A DNA stretch of 64,000 nucleotides from Tubiluchus corallicola (GCA_030141605.1 JAQGDQ010000357.1:127501-191500), one strand, 5' to 3'. Counted from the first letter of the stretch, positions 49,465 through 62,439 are shown. Numbers and translations are program-made. Notes: generated by a model from the sequence alone, not told the origin.

Positions 49465-51009
49465 TATACAGCGAAAGTTAATGTATTGGCCACAGGCAAT
49501 GTATAAAATTGAGACATTGTATAAAAGTCCCAGGAATTTCACATACGTTTTGAGAAAAGTGTACGAATAAATATTCGTGCTGCAGCACTTTCACACTTTA
49601 CTTAGACGTTTTGCATACTAGCTAGCATCTATACACTATGCGAAATGTGGCTTTGGCGAAGTATAAAATGTACATATTTGTTGAATCGAATTTTTCCCAG
49701 GCATTTTGCACATAACCTAGACATTAATACAGAATGCGTAAGATTGCTTAGTAAATCTATTAAATTAAGCAAGGGGTAAACGGGTTAGTTAAATTGGTAT
49801 CCAAAAAACTTTTATAGAAACTAAAAATATAATTGAGTGCTAACAAGAATATAATACAGTAGTCAATTTTAGACTAATTATGGGATTGCACAATCGATAT
49901 ATGTGTATCATAAAGTGTCAAAAAGTTAACTTTCTCGCACGATTACGATCGCTATGATTGACTGTTTGACAACCATAACTTAGAGGAGGCTGCTTTTTCG
50001 CCCTGCCGTTACAGTCATTTACGTGATTAATTAATTACTGATACTTTTCGTCACAAAGAAAAACGGCGTTGATTGCTTAAGTTGCCTGGCCCTTTCTAAA
50101 TTCAGTGCAAATCGTTCTTTCATTTTGAGCACGAAGTAGTTAGGTGTTTCTGAATCCATCCTGTATAAAACAGAGCTAAAATTAAAGTCCGAATGTCCCT
50201 GGATCTGGCACGTCATTTTTTATCATGAGTTTCCATAAGAAAATCGAGGGAAATACTGTCTACCGTTTTTCTTTCGTGAAAAATTCAAATATGTATCATT
50301 GCGACAGATCTCCATTCCTACATTAGAATGAAAGAAATTCCAACCACGTAACAATAGCATGCGCCAAATACATTTAATGTGTGTGATTTATCTAACAGCC
50401 ATACTTGATGGCCGTAGTGGGAAAATGACAAATCAGGCTCCGTTACGGTAAGCGCAAGTATATTCATGCAAAATCTCAATTTCCCAAAAATGAAATAAGT
50501 GCCCTATGACATCTTTCACCGATAAATGTGACAACAACAACATGACAAGCTAAAAGGATCACACACTTTGTACACGTGCAAAACATCAACTAATTTACAG
50601 CAGCCAGCAGCTGTGAATGAAACAGTATTGTAATCTGAACATTTGCTTGATATGCTTAGTTACCTACCTTATGCCAATTATATTTTAGGGAATGCGTAAA
50701 ATAAATCATGTTTGATAAATCATGCTTGGAAATTTGTATTGTACATACATTTGTTCATTCGCTCACTGGCCTTTTCTTGTGTCACAGAAGTTAAGTTCAG
50801 CACAATTATGTAGCGAAGCATCATGTGTCCATCTGAACATCTGCACAGTGAGCACACCCATGGATTTGTCTTCTGTGGAGCAGACGTTGATGGCTCAGGA
50901 AATTAAGCATGAAAGATTTGAGAGTTGTTGGAGACACAGTTGAGCTTACTGAATATTGATCTTTCTCTTTTGCCATTTTTCTTCTCCTGTCTATTTGGTT
51001 TTCAAATGA

Positions 51010-51480
51010 GACATTTTCACTATGGATGATTCTATGCTAGTTGGAATGATGCTGGCTTTAGTTTTCCAACATTTCAATTATGAATGGATTTCAACTGGTC
51101 TTTGTATCAATGAAGAGGACATCCACATGGTCTTTTGCCAATTTGTTTACTGAAGAGAATTTTATGAGGAACCTGGTTTCTTGCATTCTGATGACGTCGT
51201 ATCCAACGAAGACAGTCACTGAAAATATTTCATAATGGTGGGCACAATGCTTTGCCTGTTTGCCATTTCAAGGACAGCAGTGCTGGTCACGTACTTACTA
51301 GTCACATTTAATAATGTTCTAGGATGAAGCGAAGCTTTTGCTGATGGAACTTCTTAAGGTCGCGATAGTAAAGAGTCTAAGTTTTGCGGCTGCAAAGCAA
51401 GGCTGAGATGATGCAGCTTGATAAAACGCGAGTTTCATTTTTGATGTATTCCGCTTCTTATTCAGAAGTGCATTATTTGG
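51010..51480 (-). pseudogene. LINE reverse-transcriptase C-terminal relic
   Basis: On the minus strand, across frames: DLKKFHQQKLRFIL, then LRWIRRHQNARNQVPHKILF and GKRPCGCP followed by a Tyr-Lys-Asp segment. This is the usual tail of RT proteins (H-Q-R-x-L-R-x-I-L, R-W-x-G-H, G-K-R-x-x-G-x-P). Several stops; non-functional. Confidence 0.6.
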
Positions 51481-51539
51481 AGAGCAGGCTTCCCATGTGT
51501 GGCAATAATCCACCTAGTCAAGGGTCTTGTCAGAGATGG

Positions 51540-51838
51540 CGATGTTAAATCAATTGCTAATAAAACAACCAACTCACTGACTTACTTGAACTGTATGTTT
51601 AATTTAATACATTGACTAATACTAAGTTGATTCATGTATTCTGCGCAATGTCTGGTAATGTACAAAACATTTAGGAAAAGTTAAGATTAAAGACAAATTA
51701 TTTTTATTTTACAATTTGCACCTTCTATACAAATCCTAGCGATTGCACAAAATGCCTAGGTAAAGTGTGAAAATGTCATAGCAAAAACATTACATATATT
51801 TCATACTTTTCTTGAAATGCATGCATATATATATATAT
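51540..51838. other. AT-rich spacer
   Basis: Nothing recognised except a short (AT)n run near 51826. Confidence 0.4.
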
Positions 51839-52265
51839 AGCGTCATGAAACTTTACAAGAATGAATTTCATCGATGGTGTCAAATTTTCGATTTGCCATT
51901 TTGAATTCAAGATGGCAGTGAAAATACCAATTTCGAAAAAGCCTAACACTCTGCTAGTTTATAATGAATCATCGTAAAACTTTACACCAATGCACTAGAA
52001 TGAATACTACGTCGACTGACAAAGTCGGATTTTCGATCTGCCATTTCAATTCAAGGTACTCCCCAGAGATAACTTGTTTTCAAAAAAATGCCTAAGGCTA
52101 TGTCAATTCATAAAGGATCATCATGAAACTTTATAGAAGTAAACTGTATTGACCCTGATTGGTGGAGTCGAATTTTTAAACTGCCACCTCTCGAATTCTA
52201 GATGACAGCAATAACATCATTTTCAAGAAAAGCCTACGGCTCTGAACATTTTATTTAAATCCATA
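51839..52265. repeat. Three degenerate tandem units of 125-145 bp
   Basis: Each unit begins with TCAT(C)(A/G)TGAAACTTTA and contains a TTTTCGATTTGCCATTT-like block and an AAAAAGCCTA-like block. Units start near 51842, 51965 and 52108. Confidence 0.7.
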
Positions 52266-52309
52266 AAAAGATGGCTGCCAGTATACATATTTTTTTATTT
52301 TATTAACAG

Positions 52310-52690
52310 TATAGCTTATTTATGCCAAGTTCGAAGGCAACTGACAAAACACGCAAAAATTTTCATATATAAAACATTAGTAGTGCCTAACTTTTCATAT
52401 GGTTGCATGTTACCAGAAAATGTCAAAGCTGAATATTTTTCAAAATTAAGAGCGCTTTAAAACAATGCACTGACTGATTTCTGGCTATTCCTATAAAGTG
52501 TCACAAAAGGAACTATTAGGTAACAGTAAGAATTTCAATGAAAACTTACGTATTAGAAAACCGGTGAAACTATCACACTTTAATAGTCTTAAATAATAAA
52601 ATACGTTAATGGTCTCAAACTCCCCTTTGAAAATAACAAACTTCCTTGCTTGTCAATAAATTTAAACAAACAATAAATTTGATAATAATT
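52310..52690 (+). pseudogene. Possible CR1/Jockey-type RT C-terminal relic
   Basis: Plus-strand pieces read like KIFIYKTL, then NFSYGCMLPENVKAEYFSKL, resembling the Y-G-x-x-x-W-G segment with the following L-x-x-L-x-N-x-A helix of LINE RTs. Frames are broken. Confidence 0.4.
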
Positions 52691-53770
52691 CAATAGGCAA
52701 GCAAGCAATTTGTCTAGGGAAATTCCTCCCATCTACTATTAAACAATTAGAATCACTGGCTATTTTAAAAAAAATGAAACAATACAACTAAATAGATTTC
52801 AAAAACCAACTCATGTAAATGATTTAATTCAAATTTTGTATATCTGCAATAATTGAATGAGAATCTCTATATTACAGTACGTGTCAGGAGTCCTTAATTA
52901 AAAATTTGCAATTCCTAATTTGTAAATTGCAAATCTGCAATCTATAGTGTATAAGTAATTTTTGTCTGTACCCAGATATTGTAATATGTAGGCAAATAAT
53001 ATTATATAATGCACATACTAATCCAACAGGAACAAAATCATTAAGCCAATTAGCTACAACAAACAGAGTTTTCTACTAATAATATGCTAAACTGCCCGAG
53101 AAAGCGAAATATTGTTTATGACCAGGCATTGGGCTGCCTATGTGTGTCACAACATTACCTGCTTTATACAATTTCGTGCTGTATTGGACCAAACCAACCG
53201 TTGGTTGCGGAGCTAACCAACGCATTCACGTGCCGACCTCGCTAATTTTAAAACATTTTGTTGCAATGGTGTAACATTTCTAGTTACAGAGGGGGCACAA
53301 GGTTCACACGTAAGTGATTAGGTATTTTACACGCCACAACTCACTGTCAAATCTACCACGTATTATACAGTATCCCAAGCCATTACGCAGAACTACGCAA
53401 TGAATAACTTCTCGTAATTCGATTCAAAGTTCAAATTTCGAAATTCAAGAAGTCTTCTTACCTACGCTAGGTCTGGTTCTGGTCTAGTGAATGTAATGTC
53501 GGTATAGTACATAGCAAAACAATAAAGTCTGACAAAGTGACAAAACAGATTAAAAATCCTAGTCAATTCTTACACTATCAGTGTGAGCATCAAAATCGCA
53601 CTGCAAAAAGCTAATTCGGTCAGCTTTTTGGTTACAGCTGTGTTGCAAAATAAATAAATAACTTCAAAACGACGAAACAGTTAAAACAGCTACCTCAATA
53701 TCTTATCGCTAATTTGATACCTATCTATTTGCTAACTAAAAAATCTACATAGTGTAAATTTCCTGCTTAC

Positions 53771-53900
53771 CTTTAAACGTTTTACCGCTAAAAAAACTTT
53801 AGTACACTACAGGAACTGGCCGCATTGAACTGTCATCCAACTCTAACTTCCGCCATAACCGCTGAAACATTAAAGGTAATTGACACAGGATGTGTGTCAA
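53771..53900 (-). promoter_or_regulatory. SETX: Likely 5' UTR exon / promoter of the SETX-like gene
   Basis: On the minus strand AAACGTTTAAAG is followed by a strong donor GTAAGC at 53770. Upstream of it is a short ORF ATG at 53856 (MAEVRVG, stop). GC content rises here relative to flanks, and CACGTG lies at 53957-53962. A TTTCAG just before 53860 could instead mean the exon is internal. The join to exon 1 (acceptor at 45301) is inferred. Confidence 0.35.
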
Positions 53901-54395
53901 GGGGCCACGGGCTGTGTACAGACGGCACAGTCCAAAAATATTGGGAAGAATAGTCACGTGATCCGAGCATCTACAGTACTGCGACGTTGCTGCCTAGATG
54001 GGGGTAGCTCTAGGTGAGCGATGCGCATATTTAAATCTGTTGACCGTTTCATAACAAAAGCGAATTATCAACCAAAAAGTTTTAGTTAGCTTAGAGATAC
54101 AAGAAACAGTCGCACATGATTTTGAAACAGCCACATCGTCGGCAGGATTGTGGCCATCTAATACCGAGCAACTGCGAGTTGTTTCACTTGTTTGACCTAC
54201 TTAAGTTGTACAATCTTTTTACTGGTAAAAAGAAGTTTTATTAAGAAGTACAGGTCCATTACCATCGGGGCGTCGAACCAATTATCAATGTGATGTGCAA
54301 ACATTTCCAAAGACAGTACGTTTCGACGCAAGCTTTTGGAGAGGTTATTTTGGACAAAAAGTCATTGCTCTTTTGTAATAATTGTACAGTGATAA

Positions 54396-54980
54396 TTTGG
54401 GCACAAGGTATTTCGGACACAGGCTATTTCAGTGGTTCCCAAACTAGGGGTAAATTACCCACCGGGGGTAATATGGTTTTTTTGGGGGGGGGGGGGGGGG
54501 TAACGGGCACCCCTCTGAAAATTTTTAAAACTTCGCTCGGAATGCATTTTACGTAGTTTTCTTCTTGAAGAGACTGCCTCCGGCCTCCGGTAATACTTGT
54601 TTTGGCAACAATACAACAACAACACCTGGAAATTTATTTATGTCACGAGCAAACATAAATAATTTTGCTTGCTTGTGGCATATACGTGTGTTTACTTTTT
54701 GAGTTGGAGAAGTAGTACTAGGTGGGGGATAATGGACAAGACCGGGTTTCCTGATTTGGGTAACGGTCCGAGAAAGTTTGGGAACCACTGGGCTATTTGG
54801 TCGTATAGGTAATATGGACACACGGTGATTTGGACATATAGATCATTTGGATATACAGGCCCTATGGACACTACAGGAATATTGGTCACGTAGGATGTTT
54901 GGAAAGAAACAAGTGTTTTGGACACATATAGGGTATTTAGACACACAGGTCATTTGGACACATGGGTCATTTTCCACAAG
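54396..54980. repeat. Degenerate 17-bp minisatellite (GGTNATTTGGACACANA)
   Basis: More than ten units with TTTGGACACA at the core and variable first bases. The array is split by the hAT-like insertion at 54430-54790. Confidence 0.8.
54430..54790. mobile_element. hAT-type MITE with perfect ends and target duplication
   Basis: The ends are perfect 16-bp inverted repeats CAGTGGTTCCCAAACT / AGTTTGGGAACCACTG. GGCTATTT is duplicated exactly on both sides (54422-54429 and 54791-54798), the 8-bp hallmark of hAT elements. It is 361 bp with no coding and contains a G-rich run at 54481-54500. Confidence 0.93.
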
Positions 54981-56426
54981 GATTGGCCAAAAACACCTAA
55001 TGTGTTTGAATGACGTATGTGTCCAAAATGTTTGAGTTGAAAAGGCTCGTGTTTAAAACCTTACAACCGACGCTCATGTAGTGTACGTATGGCCATAGAG
55101 TCTTGCATACCTTTTTCATCTGCTGAGGGTCGACCCTATCATCTTATCTGATGTTCGATGTATTTTCAATATTATCTTTGTATTTCTTTTATAATATTTG
55201 CATCTGACTTATGTCATATTCAATCTTATATAAAATAGATCATTTATCCGACAATTATCTGACAATCCTGCTGAAGAAAGTCTTTTCATCAGGGATAATA
55301 ACGCTTGATAAAACATAATCATTTATTTCCACGTAATTACTATTCTGTTCTTGTTTATTAGATCATGACTCTGTTTCAATTATTAAAGTAATAACTGAAT
55401 CCCAATAGTGGTGGATTGTGCTGAATTACCTGTGTTGACAGTGATTCACGTGTACCTGTGATTCTGTCAGTGCCTGAATAGCCTGTTTGTCGATGGATTC
55501 ACTGGACTGTTATCCAAATGTTCTGTTCGATTTTTTTGAACAAGGCGTTTATAGTTAAACAATTGATACAAAAAGACTTGATGACAGTCATCTAATCGTT
55601 CGTAGCTCTTCGTATAGATTAGATACTTGCAATGAAATCTTTATCGCACAGTAGTACACATATGTATATCAAATTCGTAGATTGTATCTCGCAATATTCT
55701 ATCTCGTTGTTTATTAGGATGTTTAATCGCTACTGCTTGTCTATGTATTTGCAAAAAAAGAAAATTGTCATTGCTCAAATTATACAGTAAAATGTAGTTT
55801 GATAAATTAGTGTCATAATAAATAATAAATCGTAACGATGGACTTATATGAAGAGGGCCTGGCTGATATAGGTTGCCTACCGTAGGGATCCATGAGCGTT
55901 TCCGACTTGTGTGTTGATAATTAAAATACAGTTAATCTGATATCACTACTGCATAATTTGATATATAACGTGTATGTTCCACGTTACATGTTACATTCAT
56001 GTCGTCCACAGGTATCCAAAATGTCAAAGTTCATCGTTGATTTCACAGCATCCGCGTTACAGAAAAATAAAAGAAAGTTTCACTTACTGGGTATTCGTTT
56101 TTAGCTGTTGATTGATGCTTCTGGTAATGTAATGATTCATATCATTCATAGATATGACGCATGGCAAGATCATATAGTGCAATTATTTATTTTTATGTAA
56201 ATCTTATGTTTTTGTTTACAAGTGTGAGTACGGTTCACATCGATAGCTGTACGATACCCTTATCTAAGGACCACAACGTACATAGTGTTACACACACACC
56301 TAATCACATTGAAATGCGCGTATTACATATACATACAGCACTCGTTGCATTACACTTACATAGCACTCGGTGCATTAACTAAACGTGGACCTAGTTTTGT
56401 GACAGTGTCTAGCACTCTAAAGCGCC
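54981..56426. other. Spacer
   Basis: AT-rich; no feature recognised. Confidence 0.4.
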
Positions 56427-56561
56427 ATGGCAGGCTTCTTGAACAACTTGGTGGAAATGAGAGGTAGCGCCATGATTTTTGGGAAGGAACTTCTCTTCAG
56501 TGAATTGGTCACATGGCTAACTCAGCTGTTGGCTCGGGAGCACCCACCAGCGCATAAGTAA
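56427..56561 (+). CDS. Candidate 44-residue small ORF
   Basis: The ATG has an excellent context (GCGCCATGGC). The frame reads MAGFLNNLVEMRG, then an amphipathic, hydrophobic stretch (AMIFGKELLFSELVTWLTQL), and ends PPAHK with TAA. AATAAA follows 52 bases after the stop (56613-56618). I do not recognise the family. It could be a single-exon micro-gene, an untranslated or coding 5' exon of the downstream FRS2-like gene, or chance. Confidence 0.25.
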   Translation: MAGFLNNLVEMRGSAMIFGKELLFSELVTWLTQLLAREHPPAHK

Positions 56562-58499
56562 AGCTTTGTTAAAGTATCGTATAACTCCGATCTAAATTGT
56601 AAACTTGGTTATAATAAAACTTTCATCATTTAAACTTAATATCGAGTTGCTTTAATATTCAAAGAGTTACTAAAAGCACATACTCGTTAAGACACTAATT
56701 GCTTAAAAGAACTTGGTATATTCACACTGAAAAGCTTATTGCGGAAGCCAGCTTGATAACTCGAGAGACAAAGATTTGTACTCACAACGCAATATTTCGT
56801 GGTTTCAGTTGTGTGGGACATTATCATAGCCCTATCAACTTGACCTAAGCTCTCGGAGTCGGGCAGTTAATCAGATACGAAATTAATTGTCTTTAAGCAT
56901 TCAAGAGTGTGAATGAGTCATTCAATTAATCGATAAGTTGTTTGTGAAAAAAGACAAGCGACAAGACAATTGTGCTGCTTTGAATAAAGATTTTATTGCC
57001 TCCCCGATGACACTCTTCGCAAGTATTCTTGTTAATGACTCCGTATCTTTTATTCCACAAACAGGATCCCTTTGATCTCATCACTCTACTTGATCAGATT
57101 GGACAGGAACCTAATGTCGCCGAAGTTGTATATTGCGTAATGTCTTTACGAGCAACAGTAAGTTGTCGGTCTCCGTCTGGTTAAATGCTTCTAAATTGTA
57201 TTTTTACAGCTTTGTTTTTTCTCACGTGGAATCTTCTGATGAATGTCTACTACGTTTTAGCTTTTATGTTTTGGTTCAGTGACCTGATCCTGTCCCCTGT
57301 GGTTAGAAAAATAAGAGTACTCGAATCACCCAATGGTTAAGAGTACTAAATATTCCTGGAATCAGTAAAACCTAAGCTTAAATTAAAGTAAAGTTTGGTC
57401 TGACTGCACAAAGTTGTGGTTTTTCTGATAAAAGAGAAAACAATTTTTATTAAAGCATTAAAGATACAAACAGTTAAAAATGTCACATTTCATAACTTAA
57501 AGCTTTTAGTAAAGGGTGTTTTCTTTTTATAATACTGTGCGGTGGTGTATCAATTGGCTTTATAAAAGAGACTATTTTCACCCACTCTTTCTAGTCAAAC
57601 TATTTGGCTTTATTTTGTTATTATGGAAAACCCCTATAAGAAAAAAAGCAAAATGTAAACTCTAACAATGACGTTTGACTAAATTTATCAGCTTTTATTG
57701 GAACCTAGTTCGCGGTGAAGGTGAAGAAAAGAATATTTCAAAGTAGATTAGCATACAGTAATTGTGATTTTTCAGTGTACTCGAGTGCGTAATTGAATAT
57801 TTGTGCCTGCGTAATGTTTAAACTAATAAACAAAACACAAATTCGAATTTAAATCAAAAGATGTCAGATCATGAACTTTGTTAATCATTAAACTCAAGGT
57901 GGTTCATCAAAAAACAAAGAAATCGAATGCAATGATCAAACAATAAGAATAAAGAAAATGCACTTCGGCTACTTCAAGACAGAATTTAAATTGCAACCCA
58001 GTTTAATTTTTTTATTGCAAATTGGAGTGCCTAGAAGAATAACGGTATTCCAAAGGATAAAGGCCTTTTACCAGTATTACACATTAGTGTAATGAGACGA
58101 TATGATGAATAGTGGTTGTCTGACAGAAAGATAAAACACAGAAAGAAATAAGTTGGAAAATAAAACGCTCAGGCAAATAAGATGGGGTGATAGAACATTT
58201 CGTGCTGAACTTAGATTAGGAGTAAGCATCCCCCCCATCAGAAAACCATTTCGAAACGAGTCGAACTTTTGACGATTCAAATTAAGATAGCATGTTAGGG
58301 ATACAAAATTTCAAGGTGAATTGTTTAAAGTTGATGTGTGAATTCTGTTTTTTCATGTTCTTTGATGTAAGATAGAAAGTGGTAACTACTTTTAATGTTA
58401 GTGACATGGTGTCAACGGGGGCGCTTATTGCGCAAGAATGGCGCATTAAATTCTCTCCTTCATTTAATAGCCAAAGAGCCCCCGTATTGAAATTTTCAG

Positions 58500-58840
58500 T
58501 TTTGTTGAAAATGGTGTAATATCAGTTTAGAAAGTTAATGTTAAATTTCTTAATATTTTATGAGGTAAATTTTGCTAGCGGTATTTTTGTCGGAAATTTT
58601 TAGTGTTACTGAATTTAAAATGCTATTGTAAAACGCATAAAGAAGTATGTATAGCTGCATCGGCCATTGTTATTAATATATTGTACTGGTAATATAAATT
58701 CAAGTTAAAATTGTAATATAGTGAGGCATAAAAGATTGGTGATTGCCTATTACTTTTTGATCTTCTTTCAAATTTTTCGTGTTTGTTTTTAATGTTGTTA
58801 ATTTATGTAGTATTGTACAATAAATAAATCTAATCCAATC
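58500..58840 (+). mobile_element. LINE 3'-end fragment, (AATCT)-type tail
   Basis: It ends GTACAATAAATAAATCTAATCCAATC on the plus strand: an AATAAA followed by a short pentamer tail, like CR1-type ends. The 5' limit is uncertain. Confidence 0.4.
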
Positions 58841-59099
58841 TGCTTAGGCATGGCACAGTTAGGTATATTTTGTTTTTGCTTGTGCTGTCACTTTTTTTAC
58901 TTAAATTACATTATATGCCTGTAATCTAACAAAACTAGTATTAATTAATGTTTAGTAATCTTGATTATAGTTTTAAATATTATTTACACCTACACTAGTA
59001 AACTATAAGAAAAGATCAAAATGTACTATCCTAAAAAATTCACAATACCCACCAATTGACACGATTTCAACAAACCAGCAAATATAGAATTCATTTTCC

Positions 59100-59390
59100 C
59101 AAAATCATAAATAGTTTTATACTCAGTCCTTTTTTGTGCAGTGATTAGAGTTGACTTTTGATTATGTTAAGCATTATGTTCTTTACTCGTTTATGCTCTG
59201 TACGTTATGCATTTTGGTTATATTAATTATAGTCTTAGGATAGTCTATTGCCACTATCAGCCCAGCCCTAACTCTGACTCACTGGTATGCTTTTTCCATC
59301 CATGGACGCAACTTACAATTACATACATTGTACCCCTGTGCATGTTTTGTTTTACTGTCGGTGAATAAAGATTTTATCTATCTATCTATT
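59100..59390 (+). mobile_element. LINE 3'-end fragment, (ATCT)n tail
   Basis: It ends GGTGAATAAAGATTTTATCT followed by ATCTATCTATT. No coding remains. Confidence 0.5.
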
Positions 59391-61256
59391 GCTGGGATAA
59401 ATAAACTTTTTTAATCTTAATAATGATTATTATAATTAATGAGGTGAATAAACTTTTTGAATTTGATTACTGATTACAGTTTACAGGCCAGGGTTATTTC
59501 AGAACTGGTGATTCAGATCTATCAAGTCTCATGCATTGAGCATGATTTCATATTGACCCTTAATATACATTCATACACAACCCTACTAATCTCATACATT
59601 TTTAGTGTTAGTGTTTACGCGGGTAGCAAATATCATACTCGGCTACCCTTTTTCTTATACCCGTCGGGTACTCGGATATCAGATTGTTAAAATTCAGTGG
59701 CAGGTTGGTAAATTGTAATAATTTACATTCACTAATAAATACAACCACTGGTGCATTTGAACTAACTGTGTTATCTTAGCAGTAAACATTAAGTTATCAC
59801 ACAAGAGCTGTGAGTCACAAAATTTGTTTTTTTGCCACCGCAAATAATTACTTGTATTGTACGCTTTATCAATGTATCAGCTACAGCGTAGGGATTATAA
59901 TCTATCATGGCTTTTGTGTGTTGTTAAACTTAGCAATCCATTTGTTGTTATCATTGTTCGTGGCCTGAATGCTTTTTAGATGTTAATAAACTATTTGATT
60001 CGAACAATTGATCTTTTTGTAAAGAAATTATAGTTTGTTTTCGATAAAGTTTCGTGGGTTCCCCTTCAGCAAAAGTGGTTCGATCTGCTATACGATTGCA
60101 ACTGATAGAGATATACTCCCTGCTGGCTTGCTAATGCTGAAATACACTATTATAGTAGTTCAGAATTATAATGACTATAATAATTTAGTAACTTTAGAGC
60201 AAGTTTCATGTGTTTGAGTGCAGGCAGGCCGTGAAGCCACATTTTCGACAATCAAACCAAAACCGTTTTTTATGCTTGGGTGCCACAGAACCAAATGAGT
60301 GGCCATGCTACTAATATATAAACAAGCATGTAGGCATGTACTGAATATTCTGTTCACTGAATTTTTTCCCTGAATATCAGTATAAAAATCTGATCTGGTA
60401 AACTTCGGTTGGAATGACTAAAGGTTTAGTGAACTTTTGGTATACCAAAGTTACTTTTTTAATTGACACATTCTGTAAATATTATATTAAACCAATTGAA
60501 TATTTACGTACAATACTAAGAAAAATTTATCCAAAAAAGCTGATACTAAACTGCAAATGCGTCACAACAGCCGACCATTTGCTTGCTGCATGATAACTCA
60601 AAGAATGTGATGCATCATTGGTATACAAGCCGTGTCAAAGCGCAATAGTGCGGCGGTGCTGTAAATGTTTATAGCAGTATTGGCTTATTCACTATGTAAA
60701 AATAAATCAATGAGAAGAATTCAGTTCGGTAGCACAGCCGATCCATTCGGATAAGCTTCGGTTCGGCGGCACCAAGAATAAAAAATTCGGTTTTGGTTTA
60801 GTTGGTGATTTAAATCTTCTGTGCACCCTTAGAAGCATGACTGTGCCCTCTGGAAAATGGTAACATTAGAATGTGTTAAATTAAAAAATACCTTTTTGTA
60901 TGAGAACAACCTTCACCTATTTGCAATTATGTGCAAAACGGACGAACAGGTATAGTCCAAATAAATATACTAATATGTATTAGATAACCAAAAAAGTAAG
61001 CGTATACAGTAGACCCAAATAAGGCAGTATAGGCCCTCATTTTTCCCTAAAAATTATTCTTACTATTTCAGTTATTTGGTATTTGAGAGTAGAGAAATGT
61101 CTGAGCTTTCTAAACATGTATAGCACTGTAAATTTTGTTGCTGTGGTCACTTGTACTAGTCGCTAAAATTAAAAACACTAGTCACTGTCACGTTAATTCA
61201 ATATTACCCATCATTGGTTGATATTTATACATAGTATAGACAAGATTTCTACTTTG

Positions 61257-61507
61257 AAACCACAGTTAATGATGTGTCTAGATGAATGTTCTTAGAGTGG
61301 TGATTGGGTATCAGTGTGTGTGACCACTGTCACCTGACAGTATGCTATATATGTCATTCTTACTGAGTTGTGCGATAGAACCACAGTTGATGATATGTCT
61401 AAATGAATGTTCTAAGAATGGTGATTGGGTTATAAGTGTTTGGGTAACCACTCTCACCTTACAGTATGCTATATGTTTCATGGTCATTCTTACTAAGTTG
61501 TGCGATA
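61257..61507. repeat. About 122-bp tandem duplication
   Basis: Two copies, each with ACCACAGTT-ATGAT-TGTCTA and ending CTTACT-AGTTGTGCGATA. Confidence 0.9.
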
Positions 61508-61982
61508 AATTGTCAAAGATTGATACAGTTTTCAAGATGCACTAGGTTATAATTTAACTAACTTTTTTAAAATGTGAAAATGAACAATTTACTGGATGAA
61601 ATTCCTGCACAAACCTTTCAAAAGTGCAGTTATTGGAAAGGTGAGAAAATACATACATATATCTGAGTAGAAGTTTAACATGAAGTTGATGTTAAACTGG
61701 ATGACAAAAAGTCCCTAAAGACTAAAGTCACTAGTTAGGTTTCCTTCTTGTATATCAGTATAGTTATAAATTACTATTGATACACTTATTTGCTAACTTT
61801 TATGTCAGTCAGTTGGAAAATAATATTTTTTTACCTAGATTATGCACCTGGCTGCATTAAATTGTTGCTTGTATCATACTTCAGTACTTACAAGAAATTA
61901 CACTGTACCTAAACATTTAAGTATTCGAGTGTATGATATGTGAGCTGTAAGAGACAGGTGGATGGATCAGTTTAATTTTGTT

Positions 61983-62060
61983 CACAAATAAAGTTGATTG
62001 CCTAGATAAGTAGTCTTTGTTTACAAACAAAGTTGATCGCCTAGGTAAGTAGTCACTATA
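61983..62060. repeat. 39-bp duplication
   Basis: ACAAATAAAGTTGATTGCC and ACAAACAAAGTTGATCGCC units are repeated side by side, each ending AAGTAGTC. Confidence 0.8.
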
Positions 62061-62439
62061 GAGCAACTAATTACAATATTGTAATGTTTACATTGATTAT
62101 TATACTCATTTATAGTCCATGTAGGAGTGACTCATTTGTGTGGAAGTAAATGCTTAGCAGAGTTTATAATTGGGTGGTCACAACATGTGGCTTAAATTGG
62201 GAGTAGTACTGAAGCTGGTCAGTCAGTGTGATAGTCGAGTTCAGCCACTACTTCCAGGTACTTTCATTTGCCATACTAATTCTGGCTGTTTACTTCATGG
62301 CTGTTTTCATACCCGAGTGTGACTAATAGTCCAAGACACCTTTGCTGGTTCAGTGTTTCATTTTTCAGGTACAGCCTACATAGTGAGCCAGATTCCAGTA
62401 TGACCACAACCATCCGCACTATTGCCCCCTATTGAATTA

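Larger units (their letters stand above)
56620..61256. other. Upstream region of the FRS2-like gene
   Basis: AT-rich with no clear coding exon. It holds two LINE 3'-tail fragments (near 58820 and 59380). It may be 5' intron of FRS2 or intergenic. Confidence 0.4.

Noticed and set aside
49317-49517. 66-codon minus ORF through the 161-bp duplication
   Set aside because: Low complexity is absent but so is any family match, and the two copies do not keep the frame as one repeat; more likely untranslated.
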